Assembly (NCBI RefSeq): GCF_001661265.1
Contig: NW_017567011.1
Location: forward strand, 62,001 to 126,000
Direction of reading: 5' to 3'
DNA length: 64,000 nt
From: Saitoella complicata NRRL Y-17804
Taxonomy: Eukaryota > Ascomycota > Saitoellomycetes > Saitoellales > Saitoellaceae
Of this stretch, positions 35,314 to 45,578 are shown one piece after another. Each line of letters starts with the position of its first letter. Position 1 is the stretch's first letter. Position numbers and translations under genes: made by a program. The notes under the pieces are model-generated. The model was given only the letters and a program-made list of their open reading frames with translations, had not been told where the DNA came from and did no database searches.

Positions 35314-37354
35314 TCAACGATCCCCGATAAATACACTCTCCATCCCATCATCATCCGGGTCTCCAAAATGTGGCATGGGACTCTCACGACCACTACTATC
35401 GTACACAGCATGCTTGACACCCTCCCTCGAACAACCCTCCAATTCCTCTTGCTCAGCCTCGCCGAGAGCAGCTCGCTCAATGACCTCGACCTCTCCCTCA
35501 TCCTCAAAACTCACACTCGTCCCACTCCCCTCATCTCCCACACCCCCGCTCACCCTCCTCGGCGAAATATTAATATTCATCCCCTCCATTCCCTTCCACA
35601 ACATCTTCGCCCCCGCCTGACCAACCTTAACGACCCTCTTCCCCGGCGACGTTCCCAACCTCGGTAATGGCGCCGGATGTCCAGGGATGAACTTACTCAT
35701 CGCCATATCCTCCGCCAGCGCTTTCTCGAGTCCGAGTTCTTCTTCGGTAGGGGACGTGAACTCGACTTGGCCGCGTGCGAGGCCGAGGTCGATCAGTTCG
35801 CCGCGGGATTCGGGGAGGCCGAAGAGGGAGGGCCATGGGTTTGCAGAGGGGAGACGGTAGAGGGATGTTGAGGGGTCTGTCCAGATTGATTTCCAGCCAC
35901 GGGAGGTATCGATCTCTGCATGTGCTAGAATGAGACTCAACCCCTTCTGCGGCGGAACAGTCTTCTCTTCCTGAAGGGGTGCTGCGCAGGACGTCGCTGG
36001 TGGTAACTTCCACTCACTCATACCCACCACCGACCGTTCCTGTCCATCCTTGACCACGACCTTACCCAACTTCAGGACCAGCCCACCGCCTTCTTCGGAA
36101 ACAGTTAGCACCCCACGACTCCCCGGCAACGCACACACCCGCGCCGAAACCTTGACGTCCCCGCCACCCTCCACATCAAAAACACTCACATTCCCTACAC
36201 CAACGATCCTAACACCAACCCGTCCACCGTTCAAACTCCACACAACACCCTCTACCTCCGCCGCTCTCAACCCCCTCGTCAACCGCGAAATGCGTACAGC
36301 AGAACGTGGATCGAGGAGTTCGAGTACATCAACTGTCCGTGCCCCCGGCGGAACGACAAGGAGTCTTGTCCCACTCGGAGAGAGTGATACATGTGCGATC
36401 CCGTTTGGTGCCGGGACGGAATAGGTCGCCATGTGCTTTCCGCTCACGAGGTCGTAGATTGAGAAATACCGTGGTGCGGTAGGCTCTGACGTGGGAATCA
36501 ATGCCGTGGCCCTTGAAAGCATACCAACCAGACTCTCGGGGGTAGTTGGCCTCGCGGACGAGACAGGCTGTGGTGCGAATCCGTTGATCGGACTCGAGTG
36601 TGCAAAGACTGCCCACCTGCCTCGAAGAGAGAAGATGGGGCGTGAGAGCGCGTTCTGAGCGATCGAGAATGTACGAAGGACAGTAGTGGGTTCCGAGCTG
36701 GCAAGAATATAAGCGTGGGAATGTGTCAACAAAGCGATGTAGGAACGTGAAGTCTGGATATCGATGATGTCGGTCGCGTTGATGTGATCCGGCAAAGGCA
36801 ACACCGTTGGCTTCGATCTCCCGAACAGCTTGAAGCTGACACCCGCAGGACCCACCAGCAGAGTAAGCGGCGGATCCATCGGCACAACCCTCGCCAATCT
36901 CGTCCCGGCACCCTTCGCCAACTCCATCCCCATAACCTCCCTCATCTGCCCTGCCTCAAGCCCATCCCATTCCCACGCACTAACCCGTCCATCCCGCCAG
37001 GTACACCACACCCTCCTCCCACCAAACTCGACGTCCGCTCTGTCACCTTCTTGTGTCGCCTTCTCCTTCTTCGCGTTCGTTAGTAGTGCTCGAGCATTGA
37101 CTTCGCCAGCTCGGTATTGTTGGGTGACGTCGTACGTCGATTTCGCGACTGATGCGGTGTTTTTGGCTGCTGTCGCTGCTAGGGATGCGGCGAAGAGGAG
37201 GTGGGAGGCGAGTTGAGTTGCTGGAGAGGGTGGAGAGGAGCGGGAGGGTCTGTTCTTCCCAAGTTAGTAATCCCAAGATAAAGGTTTATAGACAAGGCAA
37301 GAACCTGAGAGATACGGGCTGGACGGAACGGTGTGAGGATGATGGTGAGGTCAT
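35314..37354 (-). CDS. BCAS3-like WD-repeat protein
   Basis: Exon 1 (37354-37305) and exon 2 (37249-35314) join across a 54-base intron that contains a TACTAAC-type branch, giving about 661 residues. The N-terminal half reads as a beta-propeller (RRVWCTWRDGRVSAWEW, FSIYDLVSGKHMATYSV, GIAHVSLSPSGTRLLVVPP), in the manner of BCAS3/Atg18-like propellers; the segment RGRWAVFAHSSPING fits the BCAS3 group. Animal BCAS3 binds phosphoinositides with PHAF1 at autophagosomes; that role is not shown here. The C-terminal 200 residues are acidic and probably disordered. A generic WD40 protein is the alternative. Confidence 0.55.
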
Positions 37355-37979
37355 TAATATGGTTTCTGAATCGGTTTGTAAAATGAGAATGTAATGTTTG
37401 GCCCTGCGCGGGTCGTCGGGAAGCTGCCGCGCAGCGTGTGTCCTTTGTTGATCAGTTCACCAAGTTCTTGTCAGATGCGAGCGTAGCTTATTATAACGGG
37501 AACGAAGAAGAAAAAGTGGTGGTTTGCAGCTGAATGCTGTTCCAGTAAGAAGTGTGTATGCGTGTGCGATAGGGGTGTCGCTTAGAAGCCGATCAGCGAC
37601 TGAATAGCGTCCAGAGCGTGCGTTGGTGATCCTGATGAACAAGGAAGGTGCAAAGTGACTCGTAATGTCGGTTTGAATGCTGTTGTTATTGGTAGATGGT
37701 TATATTGGTTGTGGTGGTGTTGTGACGAGTTGTTGATGAGTGGGTGGAACAGCCCAGCTGTGGTTGTATGAGTGGCTGGTGCTCCGCTTTACTGTACCGG
37801 TATCGCGCAGACACATGACGCTTATGTGGGAAAGTCGGGAATGGTCATTCGAGATATTTTATTCTGTTCATTAGTGAATGATATCCATTATTTGCTTACG
37901 TTTGGCAACTTTCCCGGCCTTTTAGATGGTCTGGTGGGGGTGGGAACGTACCCGGCAGCAGGCCCACGTAAGTATCCGT
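37355..37979. other. Intergenic region, no gene seen
   Basis: About 620 bases hold the 5' side of the BCAS3-like gene and the 3' side of a membrane-protein gene. The part 37680-37750 is rich in GTTGTTG-like repeats. No frame was supported. Confidence 0.4.
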
Positions 37980-38411
37980 TCACCCCTCCTCACCCCAGTG
38001 ACTCCTAATCTCCATCAACGCCCTTACCTCTTCCTCCTCCGCCTCCATAACCAACCAATCCAACCACACCACATGAGCCAGCACCCTCCCCACAAATCCC
38101 ACAACCCCCACCACCACAACCGTCCCAAAGAATCCCAAGAACGCGAGTCCATCAAGAATGGAGTAGATGACCTGGAAAGGAAGCGCGAGTAATTCACGGA
38201 GCATTGTTGTGAGAAGCAGGGATGAAGCTGTGATAAGGTTGAGGATGATGCACAGGAAATCCAACGGGACTACCACCGCGGATTTGGGCAGTTGGAAGAG
38301 GATGTCGAAGAACCCATGGAGCAATCGGTTTGTCCAGAGGAGGAACAGTTTGAATAGTCGATAGGGAGTCAAATGCCCCAAATCAATCCTTGAGCGATAC
38401 GGGAAATCCAT
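37980..38411 (-). CDS. Small hydrophobic membrane protein, unknown
   Basis: The frame gives 143 residues. I do not recognise it. It contains at least two strong hydrophobic spans: VPLDFLCIILNLITASSLLL and ILDGLAFLGFFGTVVVVGVV with GFVGRVLAHVVW after it, and ends in an acidic tail (EAEEEEVRALMEI). It may have an upstream exon, since a splice-like GACATCCTACAG lies just before the ATG on the minus strand. No targeting signal was recognised. Confidence 0.4.
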   Translation of the reverse strand: MDFPYRSRIDLGHLTPYRLFKLFLLWTNRLLHGFFDILFQLPKSAVVVPLDFLCIILNLITASSLLLTTMLRELLALPFQVIYSILDGLAFLGFFGTVVVVGVVGFVGRVLAHVVWLDWLVMEAEEEEVRALMEIRSHWGEEG

Positions 38412-38923
38412 GTCCAGACCTGTAGGATGTCAAGCAGTCAGCACGTACTCACTGGCCACGGTACAGAGCATTTGTTGGCTACCTACGTACTTCGAACGAT
38501 GAAATCGCTGAGTACAATCAATAACTTCACGGGTTATCCTTTGAGCCTTGATATAAACGTCTTCTCGAAACGCGTGGACATAAGCATGACTCGGACCGTG
38601 CGAGAAGCATGCGTCCCATGACTGTCTAATTCTGCCCAATTTATATGTCAGACGGCCTTCGGGGGTTTTGCAGAGACTCTGACGATCACGAGCTGCTCAC
38701 GCGGCCCACTGATGTGACGGGTGTCCAAGACACGCCGGGTGTTGCGTACGTACCGCGCGTGGGAATCTTCATACCCTGAATGAAAGCAGATTATCCTGTC
38801 CATATCCCGTTCTATGCAGATAGTAAAGCTATGCCAATCCTATGTTACTCGTTCTTGCTGCATCATCCTAGGCTTACAATATCCACTCTTGCACTTCTTA
38901 CGCAGTGCTCCGTGAATCCTGCA
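38412..38923. other. Intergenic region, no gene seen
   Basis: It lies between the membrane-protein gene start and the F-box gene end, both on the minus strand. Short frames only. Confidence 0.4.
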
Positions 38924-40144
38924 CTATCTTCCCAACCCAAACGGCATTCCCTGTATCCGCCGAACCAGCGCATCAACCGCATCAGCCCCAAAACTACTCC
39001 CCTCATCAACACTCAACCTACTTTCCTTAACGAGCACACCCCACGCAACCGCATCATCCGCCTCCAACCTCCTCGCCAGTCTCTGATCCAGACATAACTT
39101 GAACTTGGCACCACCACCAAGAACGTGCTTGATCGACTCATGCCATGATTCGGTGGATGGCTCGGACATCGGTTCACCACTAGGGAAGAAAAGGGTGGGG
39201 AGGGCGGCGACCGATACACCGAGTACGCGTAGCAAATCCCGTGCAGAAACCATGTCTCGACGAGTGACCCCCGACCACGTAATCCTAACCTCCCTCAACC
39301 CCTTCGCTCGTCCACTGAGCTCCACTAACCCCCTAAACGCCGCATCACTGACATAATCAGCACTAACACCCACCTCCCTAATCCCATCCCCAATCAACTC
39401 AAACACCGTATCCAAGCTCGATGGTTTGAGTCTGTAAAGGGGATAATCGATCCGTAACTCCTCCACGATCGGGCCGAAGGTGGAGAGGAAGTGGAGGACA
39501 GCTTCGGGGCGGGTGTTGGGGAGGTGGGAGATGCGGATTGTGCGGATTGTGGTGGCTGGCCATGGTGCGGTGTAGATGAACGCGTCGGGGACCCCGCCGC
39601 GGAGGTGGAGGGATTGAAGGTTTGGTGGCCAGGATTTGACGGGCATGCGGTCCATTTGTGCACAGCGGGAGAATTCGAAAGTGTGTAGTCGCTGAAGTTT
39701 GGCGATGGAGTTGATTACTCGCCCGAGGTCGTAACGTTCGATGATCCATTCAAGGTCGAGATGTTGGAGGTTTTCACACGCACCCAACGCATTGACAAAC
39801 GGGGTGGTCAAACTCCCCTGCGGAGCCACGAATCTCCTCAGATTCCTCAACGTAGGCAAGACCTGAACAATCTGCCCCACATCCGCCCCTACAAGGAGAT
39901 GCGCATCCCATTCCCATACATACTCCCTCAGATCCTCATTCTCCGATAACGACCACCCGAAGTGACGGGCGTGGCGTTGGCTGCGGAGGTAGGGGTAGCG
40001 GTAGAGGAGGGATTGGGCGTGTGGGGTCCAGGAGCGGCAGACGAGGGCGACAGAGGTTAGGTCGCGGGCAGGGAGATCTGCGATGCAGAGTTTTAAGAGT
40101 TCAGGCGGGAGTGTTGGCCATGGTGATGGATGGGCTTCGGTCAT
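38924..40144 (-). CDS. F-box protein with leucine-rich C-terminal region
   Basis: This intronless frame of 406 residues begins with an F-box (WPTLPPELLKLCIADLPARD, then LTSVALVCRSWTPHAQSLLY), which docks to Skp1 in SCF ubiquitin ligases. After it come irregular leucine-rich segments (LPTLRNLRRFVAP, CENLQHLDLEWII, LQRLHTFEFSRC, NLQSLHLRGG, EVGVSADYVS) like those of fungal F-box/LRR-like proteins with unknown targets. The last 60 residues are not repeat-like. Fungal genomes carry many such genes and no target can be inferred. tRNA-Tyr copy 2 lies 220 bases upstream, on the same strand. Confidence 0.75.
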   Translation of the reverse strand: MTEAHPSPWPTLPPELLKLCIADLPARDLTSVALVCRSWTPHAQSLLYRYPYLRSQRHARHFGWSLSENEDLREYVWEWDAHLLVGADVGQIVQVLPTLRNLRRFVAPQGSLTTPFVNALGACENLQHLDLEWIIERYDLGRVINSIAKLQRLHTFEFSRCAQMDRMPVKSWPPNLQSLHLRGGVPDAFIYTAPWPATTIRTIRISHLPNTRPEAVLHFLSTFGPIVEELRIDYPLYRLKPSSLDTVFELIGDGIREVGVSADYVSDAAFRGLVELSGRAKGLREVRITWSGVTRRDMVSARDLLRVLGVSVAALPTLFFPSGEPMSEPSTESWHESIKHVLGGGAKFKLCLDQRLARRLEADDAVAWGVLVKESRLSVDEGSSFGADAVDALVRRIQGMPFGLGR

Positions 40145-40364
40145 CGAGATAGGGAAGGACGGCTCCGGGAGGCTCTGTTTTGTGGGTTCGGCGGTTGCAA
40201 GGTGAGATGTGCCGAAATATGTCGAGGATCGGTTATGACGAAATGGACGCGAGAGAACGAAAGAGAAGAGATGAACGGGTTAGAGATGAACCAGATCTGA
40301 TTAAAACGAGGCTTCGTTCTTCTTGAGTGATCAACAAGTGATGAGCGAAAAAGCCAAAAACGAA

Positions 40365-40452
40365 TCCCTCGAACCGGAGTCGAGCCGGTGACCTTCGCTT
40401 GACGATGTTACCATTACAGAGCGACGTGATGAACCAACTACACCATCGAGGG
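40365..40452 (-). tRNA. tRNA-Tyr(GTA) with 13-base intron, copy 2
   Basis: It is identical to the 16556-16643 copy, including the intron and C1-G72 pair, and on the opposite strand. The 3' flank is also shared for about 20 bases (ATTCGTTTTTGGCTTTTTC), including the polymerase III stop. Confidence 0.93.
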
Positions 40453-40677
40453 GTTTGTGTAGCCGGGATTGCAAAAGTGTTCCAAGGCAGTCAAAACAGT
40501 CGGATAAGTCGTCGAGATAAGAAGACTCCCCCGACGTCGCCGCCTGCTGCGCCCTTTCAGATCAGCAGCGCTCACGGTCCGCGTAACAGAACTCGATACT
40601 CTCGAAGAACCTTCGGACATTCTAAGTTATACGACGACCTTATCACGATAACGACCAATATCGACGGATCAAATCAA

Positions 40678-42381
40678 ATGACAAGGGTTCCCGACAAGCA
40701 AGTCCCGGAACGTCCTAAAAGCCGAGGCATGTTCTACTTCCACGGCGAACCAGACGAGAACGACATGGCCGCTGCGGATCAGTCAGGCAGCTCAAGTATG
40801 CGAAGACCACTCGCGACAGTCGGAGTCGAACCAGACAACGTATCGCCCGGCTCCGAAGCCGTTGATCCGGTTAACGCACAAGAATACCGCGAACTACTCG
40901 ATATCCACCAACAACGTCACTCACCGCGACCTCGTCCTCCTTCCGCCACAAACTCGCACTCCTCTACTCCCGGTGGTGGTCGAGTAGTCAACCTCCCCGC
41001 CTCAAACATGTACCAGTTCACCGCCCAAAGTTCCGCCGAAGCCGGATCCGCAACCCCTGTCGAGATCGAGTGGGAAGTCGACTCCTTCGAGGACGACGAC
41101 GAGGTAACGGACCTCGTTGGCTCCTTTGGCGAGGATCCATCTACATTTATCGTCGGATCTGGTCCACCGCCTACATTTACGCCTTCGAGAACGAGATCAG
41201 GGAGTTTGGCGTCTTTATCCCTCAACACCCTCTCTTTCCCCGGCGTGAGCGAACAAAGCATGGCCGGCCTCTCCCTCGGCCTCTCCCACGCCGAATCCCG
41301 CGCCCCCGTCGGAATCATCCTCCTCACACCTCCCTCCGTCGCACAAACCCGAATCCTCCGATCCCTTTCCTTCCCGACAACAACCCACCAACTCGACATC
41401 CCACCTTCTGAGTTACACACGACACCCAAAGAGGAGATCCTCCAAGCGTTAATATCGGCCTGTACGACACTCCTCTCCCGCTCCGCATGTGCGATTATTA
41501 CGTCCTCCGCGGCACTGGCACACCTAAACGACGACCTCCTCGCTAACCTCGACGGCGACGACGACGTCCCATGCTCCCTCCTGGGCTCCCTCTCGCAACT
41601 GACGTGGTTAACGACCCTTCTCCCCCCACGACGCCGAATCGTGGGTATCATCACGAGTACACCAACCCTGACCCCGAGTTCGTTGAGTACCTTGGGGAGT
41701 TTGTCAATGGTCACCCAGAACCAGATTTTCATCGAGCATATCCAGCCTTCTGACAATATCCTCCACGCACGCGAGGCTGCACGGAGGATGCGAGCGCTTG
41801 CACGTAACGCAGGTGGAGAAATCGGTGCTCTCATCTTGGAATCGTTGGAGATGAGTGCTTGGACAAAGGAACTGAGGCATACGCTCAAACTCCCGGTGTA
41901 CGATATGGAGGGCCTGGGAGGGTGGATGTATGAAGGGTGTTCACACTCGCCTGGTATATGGGGCGATAGCGCGAATGGGACACCCGCGCTCCAAAGTCCC
42001 GTCGAGACGGGTGGTTTCGCAGGAATGGGCATGGTCGTCGAAGCCCCCCTCTCCTCCTCCTTCACCTCCCGCATCGACCCAGCCCACAACCCCCTCGCCC
42101 AATCCCCTTCCTCATTCGCCCAACACTACGGAATCGGCTCACTCTCCGCCTCACTCTCCGGCCCTAGCGGTTCACGCCCCATCCGTGCCGCCGGCCGCTC
42201 ACAGGCTGCTGCACTACATCGTCAGGGAAGTGGGTATTTGCCGAGGAACCAGAGTTATACGTATGGACAGGGACGGATGTTTCCGATGGCGTTGGGGGCG
42301 AGTGGGGGGGTTACGCCGCCGCCCCCGAGGGTTGAGGATGCGAGTATTATTGAGTGGAGTGGGAGGGATTTTGATATGTAG
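40678..42381 (+). CDS. Asp/Glu racemase-like protein lacking both catalytic cysteines
   Basis: From ATG 40678 the frame codes 567 residues. The first 200 are low-complexity and disordered. From about residue 210 to 420 the sequence follows the aspartate/glutamate (hydantoin) racemase fold: PVGIILLTPPSV, then SACAIITSSAALAHLNDD (usual motif TSCGF), PPRRRIVGIITSTPTLT, and GGEIGALILESLEM (usual LECTNM), then LKLPVYDMEGLGGWMY. At both catalytic positions the cysteine is replaced by serine (about 277 and 389). The C-terminal 150 residues are Ser/Gly/Pro-rich. I take the start at 40678 because the frame upstream runs into tRNA-Tyr copy 2. It is probably a non-catalytic relative; this family call is mine, from motif recall. 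Confidence 0.55.
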   Translation: MTRVPDKQVPERPKSRGMFYFHGEPDENDMAAADQSGSSSMRRPLATVGVEPDNVSPGSEAVDPVNAQEYRELLDIHQQRHSPRPRPPSATNSHSSTPGGGRVVNLPASNMYQFTAQSSAEAGSATPVEIEWEVDSFEDDDEVTDLVGSFGEDPSTFIVGSGPPPTFTPSRTRSGSLASLSLNTLSFPGVSEQSMAGLSLGLSHAESRAPVGIILLTPPSVAQTRILRSLSFPTTTHQLDIPPSELHTTPKEEILQALISACTTLLSRSACAIITSSAALAHLNDDLLANLDGDDDVPCSLLGSLSQLTWLTTLLPPRRRIVGIITSTPTLTPSSLSTLGSLSMVTQNQIFIEHIQPSDNILHAREAARRMRALARNAGGEIGALILESLEMSAWTKELRHTLKLPVYDMEGLGGWMYEGCSHSPGIWGDSANGTPALQSPVETGGFAGMGMVVEAPLSSSFTSRIDPAHNPLAQSPSSFAQHYGIGSLSASLSGPSGSRPIRAAGRSQAAALHRQGSGYLPRNQSYTYGQGRMFPMALGASGGVTPPPPRVEDASIIEWSGRDFDM

Positions 42382-42411
42382 GCGAGGCGAGGCGAGTATT
42401 ATTGAGTGGAG
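42340..42411 (+). repeat. 20-base direct repeat across the stop codon of the racemase-like gene
   Basis: The 20 bases 42340-42359 (within the last codons) recur exactly at 42392-42411, 10 bases after the stop codon. Three GGCGA units stand between the stop and the second copy. It looks like a recent local duplication. Confidence 0.8.
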
Positions 42412-42490
42412 CGAAATGGAGTTGGGCGGTGCTTGTGAGAGGTGGAGAAAGGAAAATGTGACAGGGAGTTATGGGTGGGGGGGGGGGGTA

Positions 42491-42526
42491 CGGCGGTGAG
42501 AGGGGGCACGGCGGTGAGAGGGGGCA
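42491..42526 (+). repeat. Two tandem 18-base units
   Basis: The unit CGGCGGTGAGAGGGGGCA occurs twice in a row, preceded by a run of G. It is a short minisatellite-like duplication. Confidence 0.8.
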
Positions 42527-42634
42527 CGGGGTAAGATAAGGTATATGATATGGATAGATGATACAATATTGCTATGGTAGTGGTGGTGATACGTTTAGCT
42601 ATAGCTAGCTATACGTGATTTTGATTATTGCATT

Positions 42635-43324
42635 CTACGCAAAGCTCTCCTCTCCCGCTTCACCCTCCGTCAGATCCAGTACTTCGACTGTGCCGCTCCC
42701 CTTCGTATGCAACCTAATCATCTCATTCATATCCTTCTGGCTCAATGAGCCCAACCCACTCCCACTCCTGCCCAACCTCTCATCCTCCTTTTCTGCGCCC
42801 TTGAAGGCATCTCTGCCATCTTTGGCCCAATCTTCTTCCCTTCGCATCTTTCTCATCTGCGACGATGCCGCGCTTGATATCGAGGCCATCTTTTGCTGCT
42901 AGAGCAGAGATTGCGGCGGACATTTGCACTTTGACGGGTCTGGTAGGGTGGAGAGAGAATCCACCCGGATGCATCTATTGCCTACCAAAGAGGCCCCAGT
43001 TCTGAATTGCGAAACTGCTCAGAATAGCTTTCAACTCCCCCCTCGCTTTCTCAATCCTCGTTCCGCCGCCAATACTGCCGCTTGGGGTGAATGCAGACGT
43101 GAGGCCCATGTCCATACCAGTCCCTGATGGTGTACCCAGGCATGCGACAGAGAGCATATCATCCATGTCAATGAAATCAATGTTCATACTGATCACAATA
43201 TCGGTTTCTTGTTGTGGAAGTCGGTTAACCACGAACGGAGCGAGTGAGAGCGCGTGCCCGGTACTCACAAGGTCATCTGATCCGCAACGCCCAGGGTAGA
43301 ACTTGACGACTTGTGAGTTCCCAT
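42635..43324 (-). pseudogene. Poorly resolved or decayed multi-exon gene
   Basis: Exon 1 (43324-43269, start MGTHKSSSS) and exon 2 (43188-42986) join in phase across an 80-base intron with donor GTGAGT and read MNIDFIDMDDMLSVACLGTP, then RIEKARGELKAILSSFAIQNWG. After exon 2 the reading should continue, but frames change: one gives VQMSAAISALAAKDGLDIKRG, another gives KMRREEDWAKDGRDAF and ends GTVEVLDLTEGEAGEESFA at 42635. I could not link them with consensus introns; the natural donor at 42985 and acceptor at 42940 lead into a stop. Either an indel has broken the gene or an intron is un-consensus. No function is recognised. Confidence 0.4.
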
Positions 43325-43581
43325 CAGGATGTATGCTAAGACATCATTTCTGGTTGTCTCTGAAGTATATGGGTGGTTGGTGTGAATGTAACGTAGACTG
43401 GATTCTCTGTGAAGCGGATGCCGGAAACGACCTCCTGCATTCCCCATATACGGACGATCTCGTTTTTTCCCAGTGCACGTATGTCTACGTTACAGGCACC
43501 TACCAACCGCAAAACCAACACGAAATATCAATCACGGCATCCCCGTCCTTTCCCCCCCTTCCTAGGGACTCTCTACCATTG

Positions 43582-44586
43582 ATGCCACGGCCACTGCCAG
43601 CAGCTGGTAGGGATCTGATCGCACTGCGATTATGGTTTATTGAGAGACCTGCGGTCCCAACTCGAATATGGGAGAAATATGCTATACCACCAACGATTAT
43701 ACGGCCGGTATCAACGTGGCATCTGACGTTGGGGATCATGAATTTAGAAGGACCGGGAAAAGTGGAGGAGGCCGTGCGGCTACTGGAGCGCATACGGGAC
43801 GAGATCGTATGGATCAAGGACGAAGGCCTCAAAAACGCTACCTTTGCGTCACCATTATCACCCATAGAACAAGACGAAGGATACAAACCACTGGAAGTCC
43901 TTTTCAAAGGCGTCAAGACCAAGCAAACCGCCAAACCTGACCGCGCCAGAGCTTTGTACACCACACCGGTCTACCCAACTCCCGAAGACTTCAAACACCT
44001 CGTCACCCTCAACGCCGTCACCGCCCATATCCGCTCAAGGCTTATGAGAGCTGGATTCCTCCTACGTGCAAATCCAAGGTACAAACTCCACCTTACACTC
44101 CTCCACACCAAGCGCAGATCGGGGCCGGTGCAACCGCTGTTACGTCCACCAAACCAGTCTACACCCCTGCCATTTCGGAAACCACGATGGGATATCAGCA
44201 ACACCATTCCGCGGCCGCAGCCGCTGGTATCAAATCGAAAACAAGAACAAGCCCAAGCGCTGCCCGACCCGGGGCAAGTACGGTCTCATGAAGTTGGAGT
44301 TACAACGACAAATCCAGAGAAGAGACCAAGCGACTCGACGGAACCCAACGCAACATCAAACGACTCACCAACAGACCCACTGTCCATCCCCAGACGACCC
44401 TTCCCCGGCTCCTTCGACGCAAGACCTCTCCTACAAGAATTGTCCTCGCATGAATTTGGTCGAGCGAGGATTGATCGGGTTGAAATTTTGAGACACGAGG
44501 AGGAGCCTCTAGGAGACGGTGAGGGGAAGAGGGAGGGGGCAGAATGGATGGCAATGTATAGGAGTGTTGGAGGGATTGATATATGA
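43582..44586 (+). CDS. 2H phosphoesterase, AKAP7/ASCC1-like
   Basis: The frame gives 334 residues with the two HxT motifs of 2H phosphoesterases: TWHLTLGIM (His47, Thr49) and YKLHLTLLH (about 170-172). The flanks match the AKAP7 2',5'-RNA-ligase-like domain: LIALRLWF at the start and FGRARIDRVEILR at the end. Animal and fungal relatives hydrolyse 2',5'-linked or cyclic phosphate RNA ends, but the substrate here is unknown. About 95 residues between the second HxT and the last strand are a low-complexity Pro/Ser/Thr/Asn insert. An intron could lie within this stretch. Start at 43582 (MPRPLPAAG) is chosen because the upstream frame is not conserved-looking. Confidence 0.7.
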   Translation: MPRPLPAAGRDLIALRLWFIERPAVPTRIWEKYAIPPTIIRPVSTWHLTLGIMNLEGPGKVEEAVRLLERIRDEIVWIKDEGLKNATFASPLSPIEQDEGYKPLEVLFKGVKTKQTAKPDRARALYTTPVYPTPEDFKHLVTLNAVTAHIRSRLMRAGFLLRANPRYKLHLTLLHTKRRSGPVQPLLRPPNQSTPLPFRKPRWDISNTIPRPQPLVSNRKQEQAQALPDPGQVRSHEVGVTTTNPEKRPSDSTEPNATSNDSPTDPLSIPRRPFPGSFDARPLLQELSSHEFGRARIDRVEILRHEEEPLGDGEGKREGAEWMAMYRSVGGIDI

Positions 44587-45578
44587 GCATTGAGCGTGTG
44601 GGTAGGAGAGGAGGAGTCATGCATGATCGATAGCTCGGACGGGGCGATCGTGATGCCCTTCACCAATGAGCTAATGTTCGAGCGGGATGGACTACTACTG
44701 ATATTTGTGGTACCTATTCTAAATATCTAACAAATATTCAGCAACCGGATTGCTGGCCTTGATTGCTTGATGAAGAAAGATGACGTTTGGGGCGAGGACT
44801 GAAGAACATTTGCATGGAGGAAAACGAAGCCAGAGCTGCATTCGAGGACGACATGGGAAAAAGGTCATTGCCATATTGGGGTGTACGTTTAGAGCAGAAG
44901 GTAGACAAAGTAAAACAGTTCGCGCTCCACACTCCAGTTGCAAAGCTCCAAATTCCTTCTGTGGCAGCCATAATATCGATGCGCGTAACGTTACACATCT
45001 GCAGCAGCAAAGCGGCACATAAACGGTGGGAGTTTGACTCGGGAGATGTCGGGAATCGGGTATGTTAAGCGAGAAGATTGGAACTCATGTCGCAATTTGG
45101 GCGTGCCAAGAATAAGCCTGCAGTTCCAATTGTGATCATGAGGTCCAGACCGGTACCGAGGCAGAGGTCTGAGTGGCCTGATCCATCGCCGTTCTGGCTG
45201 ACCTTTATCGACAAGGTTACACTTGAATGACTTCTACACTCGAACCAATCGCCATGTCATAATCTCCTCTTATCGTTGTGTTCCCCGCATGCGCAACTCG
45301 CCAGTTTTGGCTGCCGTTCGCCAAGTTTCACCGCCAGACCGCGCACCTACTGTAAACTCCAAATTAAGCATGGGAGCAACCAGAGCACCTTATCGCCGCT
45401 CTCAAGCTTATCATGAAAGAGAGGAAGTCTTACTTCCGACCAACCCGCGTGATCCTCTCTCTCAATCGCATTGCGCAATCGCAATGAGGGGCGGATCATC
45501 CTATAAGTACTGCGGCTACCCGTTGGCCATGGCCATCAACGGATCATCTCACGGTAAAGCTTGACAGCTGTAGCCAAG
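44587..45578. promoter_or_regulatory. Long upstream region of the amino-acid permease, with GATA sites
   Basis: About 990 bases have no called gene. Two CTTATC (GATAAG on the minus strand) sites lie at 45389-45394 and 45407-45412, 167-190 bases before the permease ATG. Such pairs are bound by nitrogen-regulating GATA factors in fungi. A 10-base palindrome ATTGCGCAAT is at 45470-45479. A TATAAG lies near 45502. Confidence 0.5.

Noticed and set aside
40399-40677. N-terminal extension of the racemase-like frame reaching into tRNA-Tyr copy 2
   Set aside because: Its first codons are the complement of the tRNA; the ATG at 40678 is the first one clear of it.
40917-42089. A 390-codon minus-strand frame opposite the racemase-like gene
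   Set aside because: The plus-strand frame has the racemase-like order; the minus frame has only low-complexity Arg/Ser sequence.
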